Positions 51,204 to 59,206 of a stretch of 64,000 nt of DNA are shown here, in pieces. The notes under the pieces are model-generated. The model was not told the DNA's origin. It saw nothing but the letters and a program-made list of their open reading frames with translations, and ran no database searches. The position numbers and the translations under genes are program-made. Location of the stretch: NCBI GenBank assembly GCA_965214945.1, contig OZ244029.1, positions 1,674,001 to 1,738,000 on the forward strand, in the 5' to 3' direction. Numbering within the stretch: the stretch's first letter is position 1; each line of letters starts with the position of its first letter. The DNA comes from JAAXHB01 sp965214945. GTDB taxonomy: Bacteria > Actinomycetota > Acidimicrobiia > Acidimicrobiales > Aldehydirespiratoraceae.

Positions 51204-52242
51204 TCCCGGAGCGTAGCCCGAAGGCCAATGCCCGGCCGGCCAGCGCGACCAGCTCGTCTCCGGAGACGCTCAGGCCGCGCCGGCGCTCGCCGTGGATGAC
51301 GCCACGCCACTCGGCAGGAATCGCGGACAATCCCCAGCGGGCGCCGAGCAGCCCACCCGCAATTGCCGCGACCGTGTCGGTGTCGTGCCCAATCCTCACC
51401 GCGGCGATCAGCGCCCGCTGGAAATGGCCCGCAGGGTTTTGCGGCGGTTCAGGGGTGTGGCTCACCGCCCAGAGCGCCGCCTGGAAAGCAGTCACCACCC
51501 ATCCGTTGGGCGTGAACCTGCAGCGGGCGCCGGCGGCGCCTCCTCTGCAGAGGCATGCGCCGCTACTCCGGCCTCGACAAGCGGCAGCGTCGCAGTCGGC
51601 ACCGAACAGCTCACGCGTTCGGACGACCTCGTCGATCAGGCCCTCCCACCTGCGGCGTCGCCGGACGTCGGCTAGGTGCGTCAGGCCGGCGCGCACTCCG
51701 CTGAGCCAGTCGAAGCCGAGTCCGGGCTGAGCGCATGTGATCGCCTGTTGGATAGCGAGACTCCACAGGACGCAGGCGTCCACTGAGTCCGGGTGCGGAT
51801 GTGTCAGCGCGGCGATCTCCGCGGCCAGGCGGGCCGTCTCGACTCGGTCGCCCGGAGCAGCCAACGCCACGGGCGCGGTGCGCATCAATGCGCCGTTGCC
51901 GGCTGACTCGGGCATCTCACGCTGCCAGGCCTCGGCCGCGGCAGCGAGCTTATCCGGTTGGCCGTCAGCGCTTTTTAGCACGGTGTGAGTCCAGGCGCCG
52001 ATCTCGGCCGGTCCGCCGGCGTGCCAGGCAAGGAAGTTGCCCGCGACTGCGAGCGGATCCGCAGTGCCGGCTGCGAAGGCGTCCAGCACGCCCAAAGCCA
52101 TCGACGTGTCGTCGGTCCACGCGCCGAGTTCCCGGCCTGGGAAATGACCGCCGCCGGAGCGCATAGTGATCGGCTCGTCAGGCGAAGGAAAAAGCGCCTC
52201 ATAGTGCGCGCCCAGCGCATCTCCGACGGCTGAACCGACCAC
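51160..52242 (-). CDS. ADP-ribosylglycohydrolase (DraG-like)
   Basis: A helical hydrolase that removes ADP-ribose from proteins or small molecules. The metal-binding motifs are WTDDTSMALGVLDAF near the N-terminus and GHDTDTVAAIAGGLLGARWG near the C-terminus, and GNGALMRTAPVAL lies between. The frame extends upstream through the tRNA-Pro gene, but those residues are antisense tRNA; the GTG at 52242 (VVGSAVGDALGAHYE) is the sensible start. No matching ADP-ribosyltransferase is in the window. Confidence 0.88.
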   Translation of the reverse strand: MVGSAVGDALGAHYEALFPSPDEPITMRSGGGHFPGRELGAWTDDTSMALGVLDAFAAGTADPLAVAGNFLAWHAGGPAEIGAWTHTVLKSADGQPDKLAAAAEAWQREMPESAGNGALMRTAPVALAAPGDRVETARLAAEIAALTHPHPDSVDACVLWSLAIQQAITCAQPGLGFDWLSGVRAGLTHLADVRRRRRWEGLIDEVVRTRELFGADCDAAACRGRSSGACLCRGGAAGARCRFTPNGWVVTAFQAALWAVSHTPEPPQNPAGHFQRALIAAVRIGHDTDTVAAIAGGLLGARWGLSAIPAEWRGVIHGERRRGLSVSGDELVALAGRALAFGLRSGNGDDREHRGGARPG

Positions 52243-52274
52243 TGCGCCAGCGGCCGTCGCGTTTATGCGAGGGT

Positions 52275-52348
52275 CGGGCTGGGGAGATTTGAACTCCCGA
52301 CCTTCGGTCCCCCAGACCGACGCGCTAACCAAGCTGCGCCACAGCCCG
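52275..52348 (-). tRNA. tRNA-Pro (anticodon GGG)
   Basis: The reverse complement has acceptor arms CGGGCTG and CAGCCCG, the anticodon loop CTGGGGG (anticodon GGG) and the T-loop GTTCAAATC. It is 74 bases long without CCA. Confidence 0.95.
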
Positions 52349-52478
52349 TTGTTCAGCCGAGGCTATACGCGCGACTCCGGCACGCCACGCCGGCGCACCG
52401 AGGCTCTCTCGGGGAGGCTTCTGACACGTAGCAGCCCATCTGAGCACCATGCCTACAGCAGCAAACCTACAAGCAAAT

Positions 52479-52754
52479 CTACAGCAGTAGCGCGACGCCT
52501 TGAACTGCGCGCCAACCGAGATAGACGATGGCCGCGGCGACCAGCAGCCAGAAATGCCACGGAACCCTGTCGCGCTCTGAGGCTGCGGACGCGCCGGCCT
52601 CTTTGGGCGGTGACACGGCAGCGTCGGAGACGCCTCCTGTGCGGACGGAGGCGGGGGCACGGTGCTCTACCGTGCCCCCGCATGCCGGGCACGAACCGTC
52701 TGCGGCGAGGGCACCGGGCGTGAGATACCTCTGGCATGGCGCGCACCACGCCAT
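52479..52754 (-). CDS. Small zinc-ribbon membrane protein
   Basis: A 91-residue hypothetical protein. The N-terminus MAWCAPCQRYL and CPACGG supply two CxxC pairs of a zinc ribbon. A Pro/Ala-rich linker leads to one membrane helix, WHFWLLVAAAIVYLGW, near the C-terminus. The start ATG at 52754 lies 22 bp past the stop of the SpoIIE-like phosphatase, so the two are probably one operon. The function is unknown. The 3' end lies in imperfect CTACAGCAG repeats (52449-52493). Confidence 0.7.
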   Translation of the reverse strand: MAWCAPCQRYLTPGALAADGSCPACGGTVEHRAPASVRTGGVSDAAVSPPKEAGASAASERDRVPWHFWLLVAAAIVYLGWRAVQGVALLL

Positions 52755-52776
52755 CTGGGCCGGTCGGTCTCGCGGG

Positions 52777-53868
52777 TCAGTCTCGCCGGACGGCCATGAT
52801 GGCAGTGTCGTCGGAGATCGAGCCGCCCGCGAAGTCTTTCGCCGCGTCCAGCAGCGACTTGCACAGCACATCGGGGGCGGCGTTGATCTCGCGTTCGATC
52901 GACCGGACGATCCGTGATTCACCGAACAGGGCCCCGCCGCCAGTGCGGGCCTCTGACAGGCCGTCAGTGTACATCACCACGAGGTCGCCCGACTCCATCG
53001 GTATCTCCCTGGAGAAGAACGTGGCGCCGGGGTCGAGCATGAGCAGTGGACCGGTGGGCCGCAGCGACGTGACGCCGGCCTCTTGGAACAGGAAGATCGC
53101 CGGATGGCCGGCCGACGCGTAGCGCAGAGTGCCGGCTTCGGTGTCGAACACCACAACGCATGCCGAGATGAACTCCTCGTTGCGGTCGTTGCCAGCCGAG
53201 GCCGAGAGCTGCTCGTTGATCTCCTCGAAGGCCTGGGCCGGATCCCTAAATTGGCGCAAGAACACACGCAGCAGGTACTTGGCCTGGAACGCGGTCAGCG
53301 ACGACTCGATGTTGTGGCCCGACACGTCTCCGATAACCGCCGCCACACGGGTCGCGCTGAGCCGGTGAACGTCGAAGAAGTCACCGGACATGAGACCCGA
53401 GCCCGCCTCGTAGACGCGGCCGATCTCGAAGCCGTAGAAGTCGGGCACCTGCTCCGGCGCCAGGCGGGCGGCCCAAGCCTTGGGCGCCAGGTCGCGCTGC
53501 TCCAGGGTCTGCTCGTAGCGCATCTCGATGTCGAAGCGGTTGCGGGCGATCCGCGCCTCTCGAACTGAAGACCTAGACCACCAAATGGACGCTGCCGCGG
53601 GCACGATGATCAGCCCCAACGCGGCTGCTGCCCCGAATCTGCCCACATAGCCGATCAGCAAGGCCACAGGCGCCAGCAGCAGGTACACGACGGCTGCGTG
53701 GACTTCCTTCCGGTAGGAGGCGACAGCCAGCACGTGCGCATCACCGCGCCCTTGTGTTGAGGCCTCAATTAGCTTCACCAGCCGCCAGCGGTGCCGCGCC
53801 GAACGGATATAAACGGCTCCGGCCAGCACGCAGCACGCAGCCAGGATGTCGAGAACCATCGTCGTCAC
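52777..53868 (-). CDS. Membrane-bound SpoIIE/RsbU-type PP2C phosphatase
   Basis: Two membrane helices (about residues 3-20 and 58-95) are followed by a helical linker and a SpoIIE phosphatase domain. Metal-binding Asp residues are in SGDFFDVH, VIGDVSGHN, YTDGLSEAR and SDDTAIMAV. Such phosphatases dephosphorylate anti-sigma-factor antagonists in partner-switching. There is no sensor domain beyond the membrane part and no anti-sigma or STAS gene nearby, so its target lies elsewhere. Confidence 0.9.
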   Translation of the reverse strand: MTTMVLDILAACCVLAGAVYIRSARHRWRLVKLIEASTQGRGDAHVLAVASYRKEVHAAVVYLLLAPVALLIGYVGRFGAAAALGLIIVPAAASIWWSRSSVREARIARNRFDIEMRYEQTLEQRDLAPKAWAARLAPEQVPDFYGFEIGRVYEAGSGLMSGDFFDVHRLSATRVAAVIGDVSGHNIESSLTAFQAKYLLRVFLRQFRDPAQAFEEINEQLSASAGNDRNEEFISACVVVFDTEAGTLRYASAGHPAIFLFQEAGVTSLRPTGPLLMLDPGATFFSREIPMESGDLVVMYTDGLSEARTGGGALFGESRIVRSIEREINAAPDVLCKSLLDAAKDFAGGSISDDTAIMAVRRD

Positions 53869-53969
53869 GCTGCTGCCTCCGGGCGCCCGACCACCGTGCG
53901 GGCACTAGCGATGCGCCATGTTATCCCCAACGCCTGCTCAGGTGTGGGAGGCTCACGCGGCTGCGTCGG

Positions 53970-55406
53970 TCAGTCACCCCGACGACGCACGCGCAGCTTG
54001 ATCGCGGTGGTTCCGAGCCCGAATTCGCCGCGGAGTCGGCGCTCGACGTAACGCAAGTACGTGCGAGGCAGCGGGCGGTTGACGAACAGTGTGAACGTGG
54101 GCGGATCCGTCGCACCCTGGGTGGCGTAGAGGATGCGGGCCCCCCGGGGTGCCGGCTGGGCGCTCTGGGCCCGGCGCAGAGCGTCGTTGACCAGGTGCGT
54201 GGGAATTCTCGTGCGGTACTCCGCCACGGCAACACGCAGTGCGGGCCAGAGGCGGGTTACGCCCTTGCCGCTCAAGGCGCTGACGCGCAAGACGGGCGCG
54301 CCGCCTAGGAAGCCGAGCCTTTGCTTTATCGCTCCAGCGAGCGCCCTCCGGGCGTCGGTGAGGAGCAGATCCCACTTGTTTAGCAGTATCACGATGGGAC
54401 AGCCCGCGGCGTCGATCCGCTCTGCGAGGCGCTGATCCTGGTGTGTGACACCGACTGAGGCATCGACGATCAGCAACGCGACATCGGCTGAGTCGAGCGC
54501 TCGCAACGCACGCAGCAGCGAGTAGTACTCGGTTCGGGAATCGATGCGCGCACGTCGGCGCATCCCGGCGGTGTCCACGAAGCGGATGACGCCGGCCTCG
54601 GTGGTTACGAGCGTGTCGACGGTGTCTCGGGTCGTTCCAGGCTGGTCGTGAACGATGGAGAGGCTCTCGCCGACAAGCCGGTTGAACAGCGTGGACTTGC
54701 CCGCGTTGGGCCGGCCCACCAGCGCCACCGAGAACGTCTCCGCGTCGAAGCCGAGATTGTCTCCGTCGGGGCTGTCTGCTTCGGTTCTGCCACCAGAGCT
54801 GTCGCCGGAACCGGCTCGGGCCGTGCCGGGTGCATGACGACTGCGCGGGGGAAGACAGCGCGGCCGATGCCCGTCAAGCCGCTCTAAGAGATCGTCAAGC
54901 AAGTCACCGGTGCCGCGTCCGTGCAGAGCGCTCACGGGGCGCGGATCGCCCAACCCGAGGCCGAGCAGCTCCCATGCGTCGGCGTCGTGCCTGGGGTGGT
55001 CGGCTTTGTTGGCCACGAGCAGCACCGGTGCTTCCACCGGGCGCAGAACCCTGGCGACCGCCTCGTCGTCTCCGGTCAACCCCACCTTGGTGTCGACCAC
55101 GAACAGCACTGCGTCCGCGGTGCGCGCTGCGCGCTCGGCCTGGGCGCTCACTTTGTCGGCCAGCGCGTCGCCGTGAGTGCTCCAGCCGCCGGTGTCGACC
55201 AGGGTGAAACGCCTCCCCAGCCACTCCGCCTCAACGGCCTTGCGGTCGCGCGTTACTCCGGGGAGTTCCTCCACGATGGCCTCGCGGCGACCAAGGATGC
55301 GGTTGACCAAGGTCGACTTGCCAACATTGGGTCGGCCCACCACGGCCACCACAGGCTGGCTCCGATCGGCCGCGGCACCGCCGTCTGCGGCCCCCGCCGG
55401 GCTCAC
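53970..55406 (-). CDS. der: Ribosome-assembly GTPase Der (EngA)
   Basis: Der has two tandem GTPase domains and a C-terminal KH-like domain and acts in 50S subunit assembly. The first G domain has VVAVVGRPNVGKSTLVN, DTGGW and NKAD. The second has VALVGRPNAGKSTLFN, DTAGMRRR and NKWD. A Gly/Arg-rich linker separates them. The GTG at 55406 overlaps the stop of the DUF512 gene by 4 bp (GTGA), so the start is set by coupling, not by the longer frame. Confidence 0.94.
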   Translation of the reverse strand: MSPAGAADGGAAADRSQPVVAVVGRPNVGKSTLVNRILGRREAIVEELPGVTRDRKAVEAEWLGRRFTLVDTGGWSTHGDALADKVSAQAERAARTADAVLFVVDTKVGLTGDDEAVARVLRPVEAPVLLVANKADHPRHDADAWELLGLGLGDPRPVSALHGRGTGDLLDDLLERLDGHRPRCLPPRSRHAPGTARAGSGDSSGGRTEADSPDGDNLGFDAETFSVALVGRPNAGKSTLFNRLVGESLSIVHDQPGTTRDTVDTLVTTEAGVIRFVDTAGMRRRARIDSRTEYYSLLRALRALDSADVALLIVDASVGVTHQDQRLAERIDAAGCPIVILLNKWDLLLTDARRALAGAIKQRLGFLGGAPVLRVSALSGKGVTRLWPALRVAVAEYRTRIPTHLVNDALRRAQSAQPAPRGARILYATQGATDPPTFTLFVNRPLPRTYLRYVERRLRGEFGLGTTAIKLRVRRRGD

Positions 55407-56827
55407 GGCGCTTCGAGGGCCCGCCGTAGCGCCCGCCCGTGCGTCTCGACGACCTCTACGGCCCGGGGCAGGTCGGCAAGCGAAAGGCCGTCCAGGAAGC
55501 GCCAGCGGCTCAAGCACACGTCCGGCAGCAGGTAGCGGTGCCCGTCGGGCTCCGAGGCCAGCGCTGCGGCGACGTCGGTGCCTGTGAGCAGCCCTGTCAC
55601 GGCGATGTTGCCGCCGAAGAACTTGTTGCGCACCGGGATCACGCGGAGGTCGTTGCGGCCGAGCGAGCGGAGCAGTGGCTCAATCACGGCAGCGCCGAGC
55701 ACTCCCGTGAGCACGCCAACGGGCGCTCCCTTGCGTGTACGCGTGCGCAAGGTCACCGGCGCTGAGCCGCTGCTGGCTATGTCACTGCCGACTGCGCCGT
55801 AGCCGGCTGTATGGCAGCCGTCGTCGAGGCGGGGCGCGCGGTAGCCCTGGGCGGGGGCGCCGTCCACCCAGGCAAAAAAACCGGGACGCGGCCCGGTGGC
55901 GCCGGGTCGAACGTCGGTGAACTCGGCCTCGAACGTACGGGCCATGCCGATGCCGTCCTCTTGCATGTCCACGCCGCGGTAGTGCTCGGCGGGGGGAAAC
56001 TCCCGTCCGCACATCAGGTAGTACTCGTCCGCGGCGAACACGAGCCTGTGCCCGAGCGCGTCGACGAACACCCTCTGCCAGCGGTCGACGAGATCCAGCA
56101 CGTCGGCTGCCTCGGCTTCGGTGTGGGCTCGCATCCTCGGGCGAGGGTTGTGGCGCGACACGCCCAGCGGCACGACGCACAGCGTTCGCAGCTCGCTGAA
56201 CCGGTCGAGCACTCCCAGCATCGTGTCGTCCAGCACGTCAGCGTCGTTCACTCCCGGACAGACCACGACCTGGCCGTGCACCTCGATGCCGACATCGAGA
56301 AGCAGCCGCAGCCAGCGCAGCGACACAGCGCCTCGCCGGTTCTTAAGCATCGCCGCCCGCACCGAGGGATCTGTTGCGTGGATCGACACGTACAGCGGTG
56401 AGAGGCGCTCGGTGACAACCCGCTCGTAGTCGAGTTCCGTGAAGCGGGTGAGCGTCGTGAAGTTGCCATACAGGAACGACAGCCGATAGTCGTCATCCTT
56501 GAGGTAGAGCGAGCGCCGCATCCCTCTGGGAAGCTGCCGGATGAAGCAGAACTCGCAGTTGTTGTCGCATGTCTGAACGCCGTCGAACACCGCCGAGTCG
56601 AGTTCCGCTCCAAGCGGCTCTCCGTCTCCCTTAGCCACGACCAGAGGCGTGCTCACGCCGTCGCGGAGCACGTCTATGCCCACCTCCGAAGAGTCTGTGA
56701 GCAGCTGCCAGCGGATCACGTCGCGAGGCGCCTCGCCATTCACGGCCAGCACTTCATCGCCCGGCAGCAGCGCGGCCCGCTCCGCTGGCGAGCCGGGCAC
56801 TACGGCTGTGATCTGCGGCCGGGCCAT
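55403..56827 (-). CDS. PDZ and radical-SAM-like DUF512 protein
   Basis: Residues 1-65 form a PDZ-like domain (ITAVVPGSPAERAALLPGDEVLAVNG). A CDNNCEFCFI motif follows (about residue 88), a likely iron-sulfur cluster site of radical-SAM kind. The DUF512 part has GRSVYLKDDDYRLSF-like RRSLYLKDDDYRLSFLYG, then LYVSIHATDP, VVVCPGVNDA and ADEYYLMCGREFPP. Its function is unknown. It lies next to der, as is common in bacteria, and is coupled to it by a 4-bp overlap. Confidence 0.9.
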   Translation of the reverse strand: MARPQITAVVPGSPAERAALLPGDEVLAVNGEAPRDVIRWQLLTDSSEVGIDVLRDGVSTPLVVAKGDGEPLGAELDSAVFDGVQTCDNNCEFCFIRQLPRGMRRSLYLKDDDYRLSFLYGNFTTLTRFTELDYERVVTERLSPLYVSIHATDPSVRAAMLKNRRGAVSLRWLRLLLDVGIEVHGQVVVCPGVNDADVLDDTMLGVLDRFSELRTLCVVPLGVSRHNPRPRMRAHTEAEAADVLDLVDRWQRVFVDALGHRLVFAADEYYLMCGREFPPAEHYRGVDMQEDGIGMARTFEAEFTDVRPGATGPRPGFFAWVDGAPAQGYRAPRLDDGCHTAGYGAVGSDIASSGSAPVTLRTRTRKGAPVGVLTGVLGAAVIEPLLRSLGRNDLRVIPVRNKFFGGNIAVTGLLTGTDVAAALASEPDGHRYLLPDVCLSRWRFLDGLSLADLPRAVEVVETHGRALRRALEAP

Positions 56828-56900
56828 CCGATGAGGCTACCGGCATCGTAGGCCGTAGCCGATCAGCAAGAGCGCTCGTCTGATATCCAGCAATGCTTCA

Positions 56901-56931
56901 TTGATGAAGCTGTATTTCTAGAAAGTATAAA
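56901..56931 (+). promoter_or_regulatory. AT-rich putative promoter of the pseudokinase operon
   Basis: TTGATG (56901-56906) and TATAAA (56926-56931) are separated by 19 bases, 55 bp upstream of the pseudokinase start. They lie in an AT-rich island (about 56880-56970), which contrasts with the GC-rich surroundings. A GCTTCA/TGAAGC inverted repeat (56895-56910) overlaps the -35. Confidence 0.45.
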
Positions 56932-56985
56932 GTATTTTCATATGATGCTATTGTATCAATCCATGCGACACATCTCGATGCGACG

Positions 56986-58182
56986 ATGCCGAATCGCCTC
57001 CTTCTCATCGAGGGCGCAATGCCCGCGGTGACGGTCAGCCGGGCAGACGACCGGCTGATCGCTGTGAAGAAGGTCTCGGCCTCGCGTGCCGCCGAAGCGG
57101 AACGCGAGGCGCACCTGCTTAGGCAGCTCGACCATCCTGGGATTGTCCGCTACCTAGATCTACGCCACACCGACGACGACGGCCGTGCGCTGCACACACT
57201 GTTCGTCAGCTCCGACACGTGGGCGACTCGTCCGCTGGCCGATCCTCTCGAGCGGGCTGCGGGCATCGCTGCACTGGCTGCGACCGTCGCCGATCTGCAT
57301 GATATGGGTGTCGCCCACCGCCATCTCAGAGCCGTTCACGTGCTGCACGGCGACGGCGACCGGCCCGTGCTGTGCAGCCTCGCCCGAGCCGGTGAGGCCT
57401 CAGCGGACAACATTCGGGCCGACATGGAGGCGCTTGCCGATCTCACCTACGACGACGGAGTCGCCAGAGGCCCGCTGTCGGGAAAGCTGTCAGCGCTAGC
57501 CGACGCCACTCGCGCGGGGCAGCTCAGCGCTCGTGACCTGTCCCGACGGCTCGACCGCCTGCTGGCCCGGCGTTCGCTGGCTTCGGGAGGCCGTCTAGCC
57601 GACTGGCGCCGGCTGCTTCAGCGTGTGCCAAGGAAGGCTGTTGCCGTTGTGCTCGGCTTGGTGGGCGCAGCTGGTGCGGCTGTGCTGCTACCGGGCCTTC
57701 TAGCCTCTCGCTCGGGTGAGGAGACAGCCGTGACACGCTCTGTCGGCACTCCGCCGGCGGCACCCGCCGGCGGAGTTGAGGACCCCCCGCCCAGCGCTCC
57801 GGGCATGCCGCCCCAGGCCGACGCCGCCGTACAGCCGGGCCTGATCGCTCCGGATGACACCCGCACAGAGGGCGCAACCGAGCAGGGCCCCGTTCTCGAA
57901 CACGGCGGCCGTCGCTACGCCATCGGCATTGAGGGCGACATCGTCATCACCGGCGACTGGGACTGCGACGGTGAGGACACACCAGCGATCGTGAGGCCAG
58001 ACAGCGGCGCCGTGGTGTTATTCGAGACTTGGCCGAATCCGGGCGAGACCATTTCCATGCCCGCCCGCTGGCAACTCGAAGGCGTCAAAGACGCCCAAAG
58101 CGAGTCACACGGCGCCTGCGACTTTCTGCGGGTTCACACTGCGTCCGGTTCCCGCCTGCTCAACCCGAAGGCTCAGCTGTGA
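56986..58182 (+). CDS. Membrane-anchored pseudokinase
   Basis: The first about 200 residues resemble a Ser/Thr kinase. LIAVKKVS (Lys 28/29), a helix with EAEREAHLLRQLDHPGIVRYLDL, and HDMGVAHRHLRAVHVL follow in order. The catalytic HRD is HRH here (111-113), the Gly loop is missing and the DFG position reads SLA, so catalysis is unlikely. A membrane helix spans about residues 218-240. Outside are a Pro/Ala-rich stalk and a C-terminal domain with GDIVITGDWDCDGEDTPAIV, which resembles FG-GAP/VCBS repeats. Mycobacterial MviN has a pseudokinase that binds FhaA, so a regulatory role is possible (inference). It overlaps the next gene by 4 bp. Confidence 0.75.
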   Translation: MPNRLLLIEGAMPAVTVSRADDRLIAVKKVSASRAAEAEREAHLLRQLDHPGIVRYLDLRHTDDDGRALHTLFVSSDTWATRPLADPLERAAGIAALAATVADLHDMGVAHRHLRAVHVLHGDGDRPVLCSLARAGEASADNIRADMEALADLTYDDGVARGPLSGKLSALADATRAGQLSARDLSRRLDRLLARRSLASGGRLADWRRLLQRVPRKAVAVVLGLVGAAGAAVLLPGLLASRSGEETAVTRSVGTPPAAPAGGVEDPPPSAPGMPPQADAAVQPGLIAPDDTRTEGATEQGPVLEHGGRRYAIGIEGDIVITGDWDCDGEDTPAIVRPDSGAVVLFETWPNPGETISMPARWQLEGVKDAQSESHGACDFLRVHTASGSRLLNPKAQL

Positions 58183-59096
58183 CCGCTCGAAGGGGGCTGG
58201 TCTCAGCAGTGGTGGCTGCGGCGGCAGCGCTGCTTCTGGACCTTTCCGGCGGCAGCCTGCCCACGCCCCCGTTGACCCAGCCCGACCGGCTCGACGATTG
58301 GTGGAACGCCCAGGGCACCGCCTTGGCAACTCTGTCGGTCGTGCGCGTCGCGGGGCTGGCCCTGTGTTGCTACCTGATGTTGATCAGCGTTCTGGCTGTG
58401 CTTGCCGCGATCACCCGCTGGCGCTGGATGGCCGTGTTCACCTGGTGGGTAGCCACGCCGGCGCTGCGCAGGATGCTGATAGGAGGGAGCATGGCCGTGG
58501 CGCTCTCGGCGCCGAGCGGCGTCGCGGCGAGCCCGACGCCCTACTCGGTGACAGATATCGGTGCCTCTGCCGCTGCCGAGCCTCAGCGATTCACCGTTGG
58601 CCCCGATACGCCGGCGGCACCGGCTGAGTACTCCGTCGTAGATGTCGGCCCCGCGAGGGCCTGGGCGGCTGAGCCGTACACGGCCAGAGACATCGGAAGC
58701 GCCGCAGCATCCATCCCCGCGCCGGATACCGCGCAAGCTCGCAACGCACCTACCGACATCAACCCAACCCCCGAAACACCAACCGAACATCTGCCGGCGG
58801 AACACCCATCTTCAGACAGAGCCGACACCCACCGCAAAGCACCTACCGACATCAACCCAACCCCCGAAACACCAACCGAACATCTGCCGGCGGAAGACCC
58901 GAGTAACACGTGGATAGTCATGCCCGGAGACAATCTCTGGGCAATCGCTGCCGACGTCGTGGCCGAGCGCACTGGCGACACTGATCCGCGCAGCGTGCTG
59001 GACTACTGGCTGCGGCTGATCGACGTCAACTCCGAGACGATCGGCGACAACCCGGATCTGATCTTCCCGGGACAGATCATCCACCTGCCCAGCTGA
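58179..59096 (+). CDS. Membrane LysM protein with a tandem-repeat stalk
   Basis: A 305-residue protein. It has an N-terminal hydrophobic segment (LVSAVVAAAAALLLDL), two more around residues 55-80 and 98-112, then a Pro/Thr/Ala-rich stalk. The C-terminal LysM domain reads WIVMPGDNLWAIAADVV and ends PDLIFPGQIIHLP, so it should bind peptidoglycan. In the stalk APTDINPTPETPTEHLPAE occurs twice. GTG at 58179 overlaps the pseudokinase stop (GTGA), so the pair is translationally coupled. Longer frames upstream are unlikely. Confidence 0.8.
   Translation: MTARRGLVSAVVAAAAALLLDLSGGSLPTPPLTQPDRLDDWWNAQGTALATLSVVRVAGLALCCYLMLISVLAVLAAITRWRWMAVFTWWVATPALRRMLIGGSMAVALSAPSGVAASPTPYSVTDIGASAAAEPQRFTVGPDTPAAPAEYSVVDVGPARAWAAEPYTARDIGSAAASIPAPDTAQARNAPTDINPTPETPTEHLPAEHPSSDRADTHRKAPTDINPTPETPTEHLPAEDPSNTWIVMPGDNLWAIAADVVAERTGDTDPRSVLDYWLRLIDVNSETIGDNPDLIFPGQIIHLPS
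58746..58895. repeat. Direct repeat with a 93-bp period in the LysM gene
   Basis: A 57-bp sequence starting GCACCTACCGACATCAACCC is identical at 58746-58802 and 58839-58895. The period of 93 bp (31 codons) keeps the reading frame. Confidence 0.95.
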
Positions 59097-59141
59097 GACC
59101 CGCGCTACATGGGACCCGCGCTACATGGGACCCGCGCTACA
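59097..59141. repeat. 16-bp tandem repeats right after the LysM gene stop
   Basis: GACCCGCGCTACATGG is exact at 59097 and 59113 and partial at 59129. The LysM gene stop is at 59094-59096. Confidence 0.95.
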
Positions 59142-59206
59142 GCAATTCGCGCTAGCACACCCCGAGCCCCGCGCGGTCGCCGGGAAGCCGCAGCAGGCAC
59201 GCGCCG

